Both the position numbers and the translations under genes were made by a program. Under the pieces are notes generated by a model that saw only the letters and a list, made by a program, of their open reading frames with translations, searched no databases and had not been told where the DNA came from. From contig JADIIX010000042.1 of the NCBI GenBank assembly GCA_027604505.1, positions 1 to 64,000 on the forward strand: DNA of 64,000 nucleotides. Reading direction: 5' to 3'. The DNA comes from Gonapodya sp. JEL0774 (lineage: Eukaryota; Monoblepharomycota; Monoblepharidomycetes; Monoblepharidales; Gonapodyaceae). Positions 20,888 through 34,000 of this stretch are shown here, piece by piece (the first letter of the stretch is position 1; each line of letters opens with the position of its first letter).

Positions 20888-23800
20888 CTAACTTGCTTCT
20901 TGCATCGCTGCTCGCAGCTTCGCCATCTTCTCCTCGTTCTTCTTGCGCACACGATCCATCTCTATCAGAAGCACTTTCATTTCCGCCTCGCATTTATCTC
21001 GCTGATTGAGACAATTAACATCAGAAATTCCCAGTCCCATGGAATTTCGGCAAATAACTCACCTGCTGCACCGCAGCCTCAAGATCGGCCTCGAGTTTCC
21101 GCACGGACACGTATACGGCGTCGCGTTCACGCTCAACCTCCAAAATTCTGGTGGTGTTTGTCTAGAAACACTCAACTTGAGCCCAATTATCACTAACGGA
21201 ATGTCTGTGACCCACCTCAAGGGAAGTACGCAGATTGGCGATAACTGCGTTTTTGCTTAGCAGCTCGACCTCCTTCTCCTGCACCGCATTTGACTCCTTT
21301 GCTTTGAAAGCTGCCCTCACTTTACTCACCTGAATGACGCATAAAATGTCAGCGAGTGCATGACTGCGAAAAATTGGTGCACCTTGAACTTACTTCTTCC
21401 TCAATTTTCTCGATGCTTTCATTCCGCTCCTTCAGCTTCCTCGAAAGTTCGGATGCTTCTTTACGAAGGTAGTCACGCTCTTCCTTGTAGTCATCTGCAA
21501 GAGACTGTAGGTGTTCAGCGTACTTTTCTGTTTTCTCCAACTGTAAAATTTGAAACCATTGGGAGATGCGCAATGTGCACAAAGATGAAAGACGGACCAC
21601 CACGCACCTCCATGCGTAGTTCTCTTTTGCTCCTCGATTCAACAGCAAGCTGCTCCTCGAGGCGATCCTCCCGCTTGGAAGCTTCAGTCGTGACAGCTTG
21701 AAGCTCTCTGATCTAGAGTGTGTAATGGAGTCGCTCGTTCAGGGGATGGAAGGGTCATTCAATTTTCCAACGCACCTTCTCCTCAAGGGTCTGCTTCATC
21801 TTCCTGATCGTGTCGTTCTGATCGTCCAGCATTTTGTTCTTGACTCGTAATGCCTTGCACCGTCGACAGTGTGAGATCAATCAACATTTGTACCCAAGGT
21901 TCAATGCAAACCTGTTCGCTAGCTTCCTTCGACCTCTCCAGTGCTGACTTGGCTTCCTCAAGCGCCTTAAAGCGACCTTCCACGGCCCCGCGTTCATGCT
22001 CCAACGCTGCCGTCTTGGTTAAAAATTTCACGACAATCTTAGGTGAGATCCGACAATTGTTCTCACAGTCAAATATCACCTTTCGTCCGAGTTCTTCCTC
22101 TAGACGTTTCTTTTCTACCAGCGCCTCTTCAAGCTGAGCTCTCATGGCATTGAGCTCGGTTTGGAGAGCGGGGACGGTTCTCGCTGAATCTCGCAAATCC
22201 GAACGGTGCTTTTGAGCTGCTCGAAGGCGCTCTTCTAACGCGTGGATCTTATCCTGCAACAGAGGTGAGTATAGGTAGTATTCAGTGCGGATTGTGAAGC
22301 AAACACAGCAAACACAATACACACCTCGTAAACCGTGACGTAGGTCTGGTTCTTCTCGAGTAGCTCCGAAATCTTGGTCTTTTGCTCCTTGACCATAATG
22401 GACAAATCCCTCACCATATCAGCTGTCTCCCGCTTCTCCTGTGCAGCGGACGCCAGCAACTAACATATACAGGCTCAGCAACAAATCTAAGGATGACGAC
22501 GCCGATAACTCACCTGAGCTCTCTCTTGCCCTACCCGCACTGCCTCCTTGTAGGACTCTGCAACTTCCTTTGCCTTGTCCTCGGCTTCCCTGCCTGCCCG
22601 CCGGTACTCCTCCTCCAGAGCTGTGTATGCCTCCCGCGAACGAGCCAACTGCGCTGACATAGATTCCCGATCTGCCCGATGCCGCGATTCTAAGCGTTCG
22701 ATTGTCCGAGAGAGGGCGGCTTCAAGAGATTTCGCGTGGTCCCTGTGGACGATTATCACTTATTCAGTTTGCAAGTCCCACATACCCGGTTGGATGGCTT
22801 GATGCTCGTCGTACGCAACTCACCCACCCATCTCTTCTAGTCTCTTCCGATGTTCAGCATCCCGCACCGCAGAAGCGTCTCTTAAAGCCTGGATGTCCCG
22901 CTGCAAAGCATCAACTGCGACACGATAAATCTGTGCTTCTTTCTTGGTCTAGAAAACGATATACTTTGAGCCTGCAAACAAAGTTCTAACAACACTTATG
23001 ATCACCTCAGCAATCTTGATCCTGGCTTGTTCTCGCTCCTTGAGGATTCGGGTGGCCACACGGGTGCGCTCATCCTCGGCACGTTGTAAACGGGACTCCA
23101 GAGATGCGAGGGCTATCTGTTCGGCGAATGTACGAAGCGTCAACAGGATTATGCACGAGAGTATCAATGATCGTTCGAAAGTTTGCCGGAGGCCCTGACT
23201 CACCTTAGCGTCCTCCCAACCCCTTCTCATTTCCACCGCTTCCTTCTCCACCCTTGCTCTCGCCTCTTCCGCCAATGCCACACTCCTGTCCAGCTCCCTT
23301 TCTCGCTCCTTTAATTTGGACAAATCCCCTTCCAATTCTCTGAACCTCCCTTCCACCTCCTCGATCCGGCCTCTCGCCTGCTTTCCAAGTTCTGCCTCTT
23401 CCTTGGCTGCCCGTAACTCTCCTTCCATGACGACACACTTCATCTTCGCCTCGTCGAGAGCCTTGCTGGCGTCTTCTGCCCGTCCAGCAGCATTATCCCG
23501 CTCTGCGCGCAACACCCTAAGTTCGGCGGCCATGTTGTGGATTCGTTCCTCTTCCGCAGCAAGCAAAGCTAACAAGCGGGGGGTGTCATCAGGAGGTGCT
23601 GCAGGGGGTGGAGTAGTGACAGGTCGCAAGGGGGCTGTGGGTTCAGGAGCGGTCCCTCCACGTGTCGGAGATGCGCCTGAGGCAGACCTATTCGGCCGTC
23701 GAGATAAAGAATCAGGTCGATCATCGGGAATTACAGCGGTGCGAGCAAGGCGGGGAGGTTCGGCAGCAGGTGCGGAGCGTGCGCTGGTGTTCGTGGTAGG

Positions 23801-25898
23801 TTTAGAAGAGTTTGCGCTGGTTTTTGGAGGTGATGAGCCTCAGCCAATTCGTTTTCACACTTGGTCATTCCTAATGTTGAAAACTCACCTCTTGCCTTTA
23901 TCTTTCTCCTCTCGTTTTCTTGCCTTCTCTCTTTCCTTCTCCGCCCCGGCATTCCTCACCCCTCCTGAACTTGTTCCGGCTCCCCCCCCTCCAGTTGCTT
24001 CCAATATGCCCGCCCTTCTTACTTTATTAACTTCCTTTAACTTCCTCTTCTTCCACTCCGCGAATCTCCTCGCTTCATCATCTTCATCAGCGACACCCCC
24101 ATCAACGTGTTGCTGGGCATCCCCTTCCCCACCAGATCCCTCCGAGCCCCCGGTGCTGGCCCTTCGCGATCTCCTACCCGTACCTGATCCCACCACGTCG
24201 ATCAGCATGGCGACACGCCGCTCAAGCTTTGCCATTCTGTCCACATGGAGTTGGCCCGAGCTTGTGGAAGAGACTTGCGCGACAGGAACCGAGTGCGAGA
24301 TTGGATGGCTATGCCGAGGAGAAGCTCTGCGGGATCCGACAACCCCACCACGTCCCACACCTGCCGGGTCGAGAGTATCAACGAGCTCGGCGAGTTGACG
24401 TTCGAGAAGGGAAATACGGTCCTGCGGCGGTTGATGCGAATGAATGTTGTCATAGCGAGGATGATTAGGGTGTGTGTGTGAAGGTCCGGCTGGGGTTGGT
24501 TGCGGTGTGTGTGGGGAAGACGAACGCTCTGCAAGCGTCCAGGTCAGCTGGGCGAGACGTCGTTCCAGAGATGCGAGGCGGGGGTCAGAGAGTGAGTCTG
24601 ACTGTGGTTGTGCATTGTTCCGAAAGCCGTTGGGCTCAGGTAGTGGAGGAGCTGTGGATGGAGGGTTCGTTGGGAACATCGACGGATGGAAGGAAGAGTG
24701 AAGTGAGTGGTTGGGTATGGATGGCGCCAGCGGCTGCTGGAGCAGCGAGTTATTAAAGCGATGAGCGGAGGTTGTCGGGAGAGCGGACATGTTGGGTGGG
24801 TTAAAAGTGTGGTTGGCGGGTGGGTGATGAGAGGTCGACAGCATCCCCATCGGATAAGATAATGTCGACAGAGACTGATAGTCATGTCGGAGACTGGGCT
24901 GGTTTCGGGAACTACAGCAAGCACATCGACGATGAGCAGTTCAGTTGCGAAATTTCCTGAATAGGGTTATTCACCTTGTGCCTCGGCCTCCCTGCCCATA
25001 CTCGTCGCCACCAATCAACATCTCACCCTCCTCGAGCTCTCTCAAAACCTTCTCATACCCTTCCACATCTCCTGCCTCCCAATCTGTCCCGTTCCCTCCG
25101 GGCATTGTCGATCCAACACCGACTCCAAAAACACCGCTGGAACCTGACGTGAGGCCGTCACCTTTCACAACCTTTCGATTTGATTCGTCAGTACCGTCGA
25201 GGGAGCGCAGTTGAGGCAGGATCCGAAAAATGAGGCGGCGGTACGTTGGGAGTTGGGACACCGGTGTAGGTCGAGGTGCACGTTGACGGGCAGTGTGTGA
25301 GGAGCTGACGGATGGTGAGGCGAAAACCAAGTCGCGGAGTTTCTGAGAGGTGAGAGTTATGGTTAACAGGTTTGTCCTTCTCGTCAAGGGATCATTATCC
25401 TCCGGTGCAACAAAGACGCACCGTCAATCCAGCCAGATAAGTAAGCTCCTCTTCTTTCTCCACTGGATTGCATCTCAAGTCAAGCTTTTCTAAACTGTAC
25501 GCGTTGCCGTGGAGGCCGACGAGACCGTCCAATGAAGCGATCCGGTTGAACTGGAGTTCCAGGCAGACGAGGCGAACCAGCCCCGCCAAGTCCTCAATCC
25601 TCTGTATCTTGTTGCTCGCCAAATTGAGCCTGACGAGGCTTTGCAGCTCGCCGACCCCCCTCATAGACTCAATCTTGTTTGACGATAGATCCAAATGTGT
25701 AAGGTGTCGGGCCAATCGTGCTAGCGGTGCCGTGTCGATTCGAGTGATATGGTTCCCATGCAGTGAGAATCGATTCACCGGGTGGGCACCAAGGCTTCGT
25801 GAATTCGCCATCTGCGGTCCCATAAGTGCAACGGCGTCCGCAATGGAGACGATCCCCGCATCACAAAGCGACAACTGCCCCGACCCATTGGAAGTCAT
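20888..25898 (-). CDS. LRRCC1: LRRCC1/CLERC-like leucine-rich repeat and coiled-coil centriole protein
   Basis: Sixteen exons, all joining in frame, give about 1331 residues. The exons are 25898-25422, 25342-24975, 24893-23889, 23816-23204, 23116-23006, 22948-22824, 22742-22514, 22459-22325, 22253-22080, 22013-21912, 21853-21776, 21712-21608, 21540-21394, 21329-21216, 21161-21063 and 21001-20888. Residues 1-160 carry SDS22-type leucine-rich repeats (LTHLDLSSNKIESM, LVRLNLASNKIQRI, LVCLELQFNRI). The LDGLVGLHG and LPTYRRLIFRILPQLRSLDG segments match the LRR cap of human LRRCC1. A Pro/Ser-rich linker follows, then about 750 residues of heptad-like coiled coil. Human LRRCC1 (about 1030 residues) sits at the distal end of centrioles and affects cilia. 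A basal-body role in zoospores is inferred from homology and from the flagellated lifestyle of chytrids. Confidence 0.82.
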
Positions 25899-26438
25899 CG
25901 AAGTCCGTTTCAGGAACAAATGCTACGTATTTTTCGACTTGTCGATCGCGGATCCCGGCTGTCCGCCTCCCGACGCCCCGTCTACAAAAGTCCCAATCAG
26001 CGGATTGTTGAGTTCTACAGCCTTGATCTGTCAGATTCGTGGCCGCTCGACACAATTATTTCTTCACCCAAACCTTCGAGTTTCGAAATTGAGAGGGCGG
26101 GACATTGGAATTCGGAGCGGGGATAGGAGTGATACCAACTTTGCATCCAAGTGCCAAGTAACTGGTCCTTCATTATTTACACAGAATTGTCCTACAGTCA
26201 ATAGTAGTCAAACAGATCATATCATTTCAGTCGTACGTCAAGAATTCATATTGACGGAACAATTGTTAGGGTATCACCGGACCAGAAGTCAAGTCATGTC
26301 TGCATGTCCATGCGCGAACACGTAGAGAATTCAGTCATCCAACAGCTGTTTCGCTGGTTTATAACTCACGCCGTACCCCAAGGGGGCATGGATACATACG
26401 AGTAATCCGTGCTGCTTTGGACCTTTCTTGCTCCACAC
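25899..26438. other. intergenic region upstream of the LRRCC1-like gene
   Basis: About 540 bp. No exon with family similarity is visible on either strand. It should contain the promoter of the LRRCC1-like gene and the 3' end of the phosphatase gene. Confidence 0.5.
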
Positions 26439-27472
26439 TCAACCTGACTCCCCGAGTGCAGGCAAAGGCTTCTTTTTCCCAAAAAACGATTCCAGACTCT
26501 TCTGCTTCTTGTCCACTTCCGCGCTACCAACTCCTTTCGCCCTCTTAAGTCCCTTCAAATGTTCCGTCCCGTTCCTTTCCAACACTTCGACCTTGTAAGC
26601 CACATCCCCAGGTGCGTCTGGGTGAGGAGCAGACGCCACAGGAAACGCGAGCTGCAACGTCCAAACACCGGTGTTGGCAGTGATGGCGCCACCACCGAGT
26701 CTATCTGGTGGGATCAGGAGGTTGGTGATCGAAGGCGCGTTGAGGGAGTACGTGGCCAATTCACGAAGGAGGTAAGATATGAAGATGCCGTGAGTCACAA
26801 GAGCAATGTGACGCGGGATAGCGATTGCTGCGGGAGGCACGAGAGATACGGGCTCGCTGGGTGTCGTGTTTTCCGTGACTGCTTCATTCCCTCCGTCTGC
26901 AAGATTTTCCATCGTCACACTTGAGTCTCTCGCAAGCCCCAATACCGTTTCAAGTACTGCTCGACATCGCTTGCGGATTTCTGCTGCCGTTTCCTCCTTC
27001 AGCTGCTCGCTGCCGCTGGTGTTGGTGACCTCCTGTTCCTTGGTGTCCCCTCCACCGGAATCAATCCTCTGCCTCTTCACAGGCGGTCCCTCTTCCCCAG
27101 CGCTCTGTCGACTGCGAAAACTTTCCCCCTCCCTCTCCCCGAAATCCTTCTCCCTCATCCGCACATCCACCCTGAGATCGCAGACTCCCTTCTGCTGTTC
27201 CACGACGGCGCGGGCTGTCTCAAGAGCCCGGCGGAGATCAGATGAGTAAACAATATCAATCTTCTGCGACGCAAGATGACGGGCGAGAAGGCGGGCTTGG
27301 GTAGCTTTCAAATTAACAAGAAAAGCAGATCTCCGACCAAGTTCAGTGATGATTCATCCACATCCGAGAGCGCACCTCCGTGATTTGTCAATGGCGAATC
27401 TGTGGAGCCACCAAGATGTCCGCGGATGTTTGCTACCGATTCGCCATGGCGGATCACAGAGAGTGTGAGCAT
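26439..27472 (-). CDS. histidine-phosphatase (phosphoglycerate-mutase-like) protein with C-terminal PIP box
   Basis: Two exons (27472-27376, 27304-26439) give 320 residues. The N-terminus VIRHGES carries the RHG motif with the catalytic His of the histidine phosphatase superfamily. YSSDLRRALETA and the later LVTHGIFISYLL, with the second essential His, complete the active site as in TIGAR/GpmB-type enzymes. An acidic-basic insertion of about 80 residues precedes the second His. The final 17 residues contain QKSLESFF followed by GKKK. This is an exact Q-x-x-L-x-x-F-F PCNA-interacting (PIP) motif at the very C-terminus. The substrate is unknown. A replication-linked or nuclear role is an inference from the PIP box. 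Confidence 0.88.
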
Positions 27473-28061
27473 TTTGGTTTTGGTGTGGTCGGCTTCGCAA
27501 GTTCCGCCCCCCACACAGATCAACACATCCGAATGAAACGCTTGGATGGGCATTTACAGAGCACTGAAAACTTAAATATATTTTACACCTGTGCTCGACT
27601 GTGGTTTTCCGTAGACTCTTGAACCTGGACTCAGTAATATTACATGTAGGTACACTGCCTTGCCGGCCGTGCGTCCACAACGATGAGACTTCATTGATTT
27701 AAATTTTAAGAGAATGCAGTTTGGACAAAGAGAAGCTCGCGCCCCCCTTCGTGGTTCCAAAAATTGGTTTCGCTTCGGTAACTTAGCCTCTATTCGGATA
27801 ACACTGTCGTGTTCATAAATGATTGGCTTTGCATAGACCGCGCATCACGAAATTCTGTCCCATCGCGTGAGCGTGAATTTGCTGGCTATGTACGAGAGTG
27901 GGGCATTATAATGGGCTGTAAATGCCCCTGTCCGCTGTCCGTTTGAAAACGTCCCACACGCATCTCGATGACTGACAGCACCTTAGCATTACCACACGAA
28001 TAAGCTTATATAGTTATAACTTCAAAAAATTGCACATAACGTGCTTTACTTCCATAAAAAC
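27473..28061. other. intergenic region upstream of the histidine phosphatase gene
   Basis: Nearly 590 bp, AT-rich around 28000, with no coding signal seen. It holds the phosphatase promoter and the 3' untranslated region of the RhoGEF gene, both on the minus strand. Confidence 0.5.
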
Positions 28062-31000
28062 TCAAGTGGGGCTCTGGCCACTTGTTTCGTCAGCAAGCAG
28101 TCTGTCAATGTCCGCCCCCGACGTCTGTTTTGCAACTATCCTTTTCGTATCCACAGACATGGGTGCGCCACCGTCCGTGAGTGGTCCACTCTCGGTTCGG
28201 TTTCCCTCTGCGGGAAGCCGCGACCCATCTTTGGGCTTATCAGTTCGTCGGCCCTTGGCACTCAAGGCGTCAAACGATCCAAATATACTTCGTTGCTTAA
28301 GCTTGACCCACGATGCACCTGTAGAGCTAGGCTTCGGGATCGCAGCTTCGGCTGTTGATGGCCGTGTACTCCGATCGGAAGCTACTGAGTTTGCAATAGA
28401 AGACGCTCCTTCTTTCCCTTTCGGTAGTCGCGTGACGCTACCAATCCAGCTCTTTCTATCTGGAGAATCGATTTCCGAAGGTGACGTGGGGTGGTTTTCC
28501 AAACTGGGAAGTTCGTTGCCCCCATCTCCAAAGAATGAGCGTAGACCCGATCCCATAGAGCTTGTTCGCTTGAGCGCTGCCTTCTTGAGCTCCGCTTCCG
28601 ATGAAGCATCGCTATCCGGAATTGCAGCCGTCGCAGTGGCAACCCTTCGCCTTCGATCCATGACCACACGGGTGTCAGACGCGTCGGAATCGGGAGCAGC
28701 GACCAACGTTGTTGAAACTTCTCCGGATGGCGATCCACTGTTGAAAAGAAAAATGTTCGGCTTCCGACGCCAGCTCTGAGTACGAGCACGAAGTGATCCG
28801 CTCTCGTGGACGCTCCCTCCTTCCTCGCCAGCGAAGCCTGCCGCGTACTCGGCTAACGAATCACTCTTTATTGACCCAGGAGATGTTGCGCTGGGATGCT
28901 TCCGCTGCACTCCAACAACCTCCGATCCATCCTCTGATCTTACACTCCGCCCACGCTCTCTATCGCAACACCTAGGTTCTCGTGGGCGCATGTCCAGAGC
29001 ATAAAAAACGGAACAGAAAGCGGAACGGGCAACCTCTGTTTGTTGCAGCCACGAGTTCTTGTCGTACGCCGTCATTGCCTGAAGCAGATGAATCTCCTGT
29101 TGCATGTGGATGATTTGAAAGGCATTTTTGACATCTGGCAGTGAAGCACAGATTAACTAAAGAGACATGAGCGAGGATGCCGCGAGAACCAACCATCTGT
29201 GTCTGGCCGATCAAGAAAAACTGTGGACTCGAGGGGAATCTAGAAAAAAAAACAAAAATTGTGGACTCCCTGTGCTTCAATGATAACCGCAAAAAGATCA
29301 CAAAACGTACTGGCTGCTTGAATAGTACCAATTGATCGCGTTTTATCCTCGTAAGTAGCATCATGTCCGTAAACACTAGCAATGTCACCTCTACGGGGTG
29401 AGAAGCTCTTCTTATATACAGAAAATTCTTCTCCCCCAGGAGTTCTCGGCGACCATTGGCGAGATTAAAGGGCTGCACGAGAAGAACAAAATTTGCAGTC
29501 AATGAGGACTGGCTGCAACACCTTCTCCCTTCGGTAACTCGTCACCTCAAATACTCCGTTGAACTCAAGGGATTCATTCAAGTCGTTGATCCTGTAGTCC
29601 GATTCCTTCCGACGGACCTGCTCATTGACTTCGGAAATCTTTGTTTCGAGACTCTTGATCAGTTGGTTAAGTGCTGTAGAAACATGAAGACTCTCAGGAC
29701 GACGGCTGCATGTCCCAGCAAGTCGTTTGAGAAGAAGTGGCAGACGAGTGAGTCGATGCATCGGCCTAATAAAAAAGACAAGATTTGCAATAGGCGTTTC
29801 GAGGGTTGGAACAGCTCCGTCACTGACATGATCAACAAGTCCTCGAGTTTGTACTTTCCGAGTTTGGGATTTGTTTGGCAGTCTTCAAGCAGCTTTCTTG
29901 CCACCAGATCAGAAGACGTCACGGAAGCTAGCACACGCTTTGCACTGCTTTGGTTACTACAATAAGGGACATAAACATCGAACTCTTGGACCTGGGAGAG
30001 CACAGAGGATCAGGAAAAGTAACAATAATGGCATCGGCGTAAATGCCTACTTTCGTCTCGTACAATCGGATTAGCACGTTGATGGGAGGCACGCCATCCT
30101 CCGTTTTGACGTCCTGCAGGCATTTCAAAATACTGTCATGAAAATGCAGTATCTGTTCGACATTGCTAAATATTCCTTTGAGAGTTTCTTCGGAGAGCGC
30201 GCCAGAATCTGTCAACGGGACGACAAATATCTGACAACGTTGAAGAGATTAGTCACATCGACTGAAAGCCGATTGAGCGAGCCGGCAACCTGCGTACAGA
30301 AACTATCAACTTCAGGTTCTCCACATAGTTCGACTCCGTTTCAAGAATCTCGGCAAGGACTTCGCGTTGCTTCCGATGCTGTTTCAATTCTTCGGGGGAC
30401 AATCTTTATTAGAACGAAAGAGGAAACAGCTATCAATAGAAGAGCTTCAAGATTCACTGTGGAACATTCTCACTGCTGATTTTTCTTCAATTCTGCATCG
30501 AGTTTTGCGGAAAGTAACGGTCCAGATTGGCTATCTTGCTTTGAATGTTTCTTTCGTTTCTTTAACTGCAACGCCGAAGACTTTAGATCGACATTCATTG
30601 TTAGCGGCTTTTCGTCCGGTTTAAACTCGATGTCTGCAATTGCGCCATAAAGTCGTCATATTTCCGATGGTCTAGTTCTCGGGCATTCGCTCACCTTCTT
30701 TCTCTCCTTTGCACACCAACACATAGTTCTCAGGTGGTCCGGGTAGAACAAGTTTCTCGATTGCCATCTCAACAATCATGGCCGCAGTCATATTTTGCCC
30801 CAGAAACATGGACTTGGTGCTGGATTCTCCATTCTCGATGTAGACAATCTTGAGAACTTCAGAAGATTCCAGGTCAAGGTTCGTTGCCACATCGCTTCCA
30901 GCACCAGGGGATTCCTTGCACGTCGATTAAATCCTCAAGTTATCTGTTTCCCTGCATATAGGGGAGCCATTGAAGCACTCACTGCGATTTCTCTCTCGGG

Positions 31001-34000
31001 CTCTTCCGCGATGGTTTGACTCATTCCTGTGACTCGACTAGTTCGACTCATAGAATGATCGGATCCAAAGACTGGTCCACTTTGAATCCCGTGCCCAGAT
31101 TCGGCAGCTTGAGCCTCCATCTGCTTCGACTCCTGAGCAGCGGTTTGAATGGCAGCGAGCATGAGCTTGTACTTTTGCATTTCTTGCTTTAGCACCTGAA
31201 GTTTCTTGTCCGAATTGCGTAGCTGCCCTTCCAGCTCTTCCATCTCGGCCGACTTCTTTCTCTTGTGGCCACCATTTGTGAGGGGATATCCACCACCTCG
31301 TGCTTTCAACATTCGCTCCACTCCGTCACGGATCTTCATTTCGATATCCAGCTCCCGCTGGATGGCTTCAACTTTCTGCTGAATCTTACCGATCCGTTCC
31401 GATTGCACCGTCTGTGGAAAAACGAAACTTCGCAAACTCCTAAAATACACAGAGATCTGCGGTTGCAATTGGACGTACCTCAGTATTTTCGTCCTTGGTT
31501 GGTAAGGTTGTCCGTTTGCAGGCGACACCAACGTACTGTCTACAAAAGCGGTGACAAACATATCCACATGCTTTGGATGAAGGGATTAGCTTTAGCTATC
31601 ATAATAGCTATCATAATTTGAGGAGCCTGCAGCGCAAAACTCACTTTCGCAACGATATGGCGTTACTCCATCTTCCGGCTTCGATCTGCCAGATGCTAAG
31701 GAAGCTGCGGATCCATTTGAGCTACCCAACCTACCATCAGGACCCATTCCAGTCTTCTTGAGCCCCTGGTAGCAAGATTCACAAAACCGATCCACATCCT
31801 CTGTGTCCCTTACGAACGTGTGCTGGGAGGCTTCGCTCGCGGAAGCGGTAGGTACATAACCAGGGTTGTTGGCAAGATGCGGGTTCACAGGTTTCCGAGA
31901 AGTTTGAGATGCCTGTGGCGGACTGAGCGATGGCGTTGAGACAGCAATGGAGGGGTTCCCAAAAGTATCAGGGCCACCATGCGGTGGTGATCCAGATGTC
32001 CCTTGCTCAATCTGTCCCAAAGATGCAGTGGTGAATCCGGAGCTTTGCTCACCAAGGGCACTATCAAGAGTATGCGATTGTGTTGATTTCCCATTTCGAG
32101 TGCTGTCTTCGCCCACCACATGGTCTGAGCCCATGACTTCCCCGGTGCTCGCGCTGGCCCTCCGCCCTCTCACTGTGGACGACCGGCCAATCTTCGACAT
32201 TCCCGACGACGATCCTGCTGAGTTAAGCACAACCTCAGACCCACTGTACACCGCTGCGGTTTCTGCAGCTGTCATGCCCGATAAGGTTCGTTTCCGCTGT
32301 GAGGAGCCCGGCCCACTTCCAGCAGTCGAGAGCGAAAACATGGATGCTGCCTCGTGTATGGCACTACCCTTGGTCCCACTGTTGTTCGCTGGCGAGGTAG
32401 GTTTCCCAGGGGCAAGCGATGAAGACCTGTTGGCGCGAGACGCGACGAGACGAGCTCGTTCCACGCCAAGAGTTTCAAGATGTACAAATAAGTGATCCCG
32501 GATGTCTGAAGTGTAGTACTCCGAGGGCATGTCAAGGAGGCGGTCCACAGCTCGGTCGGATTGGCTTCCCAGGCACGTGTGAGGTCAATACAAGTGGAGA
32601 CTCAAGACCTCTCCCACGATGTCGCAAGATACTTACATTGTTGTCAGAAATTTGGAACCGCCTTCAAAAAGAACGATGAGCAACATGTCTTCTCACTCGC
32701 ACCGGTGGTAACACTCACGACAATCGTTCTCCATAGCCTGCCAAAACGCCGTATCCTCAAACCTCACGCCTGTGTCCCCATTTCCCCCCCATGCATTCTT
32801 CTTTCCTGGTGTTGCCGAATCCCCATCCAGAACAGGCAAAACGGCGTCCGCAGACCCTCCTTCCCTATCGCTCCCATCGGTGCTGCGGTGAGAGTTCGAA
32901 CTCCGCCCTCGCTTTAGACCGGGGATATCACCAAGTAAAACTGATCCAACTTCGTCAGCGGACCCGTAGTAGACTGCACGGAGAATCTTGATAGCGACAA
33001 AGCCCAGATCGTCAAACGTGCCCGCTGAGAGCGGCGGGCCGTGCGAGGCAGGAGGACACCCACAATCCCGTGGTTGTTGGGACGCAGTGCCCGATCCGTG
33101 ACCCATAGCCTGTACGGGTCCTTGGGCCGACGTTGGTCGGGGGCTGGTTTCACGAGCGCCACCAGCAGCAGGGTCCAGGGTATGCCTGACACTTGCGAGG
33201 CATTGAGTTATTGATACACCTTCGACCTCAACGTTCTCTGAGAGAAAAGGGATTGCGAGGGGAGCGCGGCGGTGGAGGTAGGTCTGGAAGATGCGGTGGG
33301 CATGGGTTTTGCGACCCGATGGGGTGAGACTCAAATAATTGACTCGAAAATCAATGGTGTCGATACGGAAGAACTTATCAAAGGGATAAAAGGCATGTGT
33401 AAGGCCGCATCATCACCTTCTCGGGAGCACCACTTACAAAGAGATTCAACAAAGGCTTCCCTCTCCACAGTAAATACATGATGAGATATAATCGCTTCAC
33501 TGGATTGTTCCATATTGTGGCAAACCCCTTGGGCTCAATGTCCCGAAGAGTCGCAACCTCCTGAGGCGACACTGGTAAAGGATGCTCATTGCACGAGATG
33601 CCCTTGGCCGAGGGAGGGTTGGACTGAGGAGAAGACTTGATAGAGGATCCTCCCATGGTGGAGGCACCCGAGGAGGAGACGGATGTGGAAAGTTCGGTAA
33701 CGGCTGGGCTTGTGGGTGAAGATGGTACTGTGGTGCTGGAGCCATCCGAGCGGGCCGGCGAGGGATCTCCGACTGTTCTGCTACTCACTGATAAGTGGTG
33801 TCCAGAAGATCTCGTTGTTGAGAGCGCAGCCAGGATACTCGGCAGTCCGTCGTGGCCGACAAGGGCCCTGGACACGGCCCCGATGGAGAAGGAGGACCGA
33901 GTCCGCACGTTCACATCCTCCATCAACATCTGTGTCGCATGCACATGAGATAGTCCCTGCTTTGAGAGCGTCCGGTCGCGATCCAACGATGGATCCCCTT

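Noticed and set aside
31590-31620. Directly repeated TAGCTATCATAA in a RhoGEF intron
   Set aside because: Only two 12-bp copies in AT-rich intron sequence; no structure or function suggested.
33331-33513. Alternative frame through the first intron of the RhoGEF gene
   Set aside because: It would replace the run from KPLLNLF into the YLSLTPS region that fits the rgRGS pattern, and it ends in a stop before the next exon.
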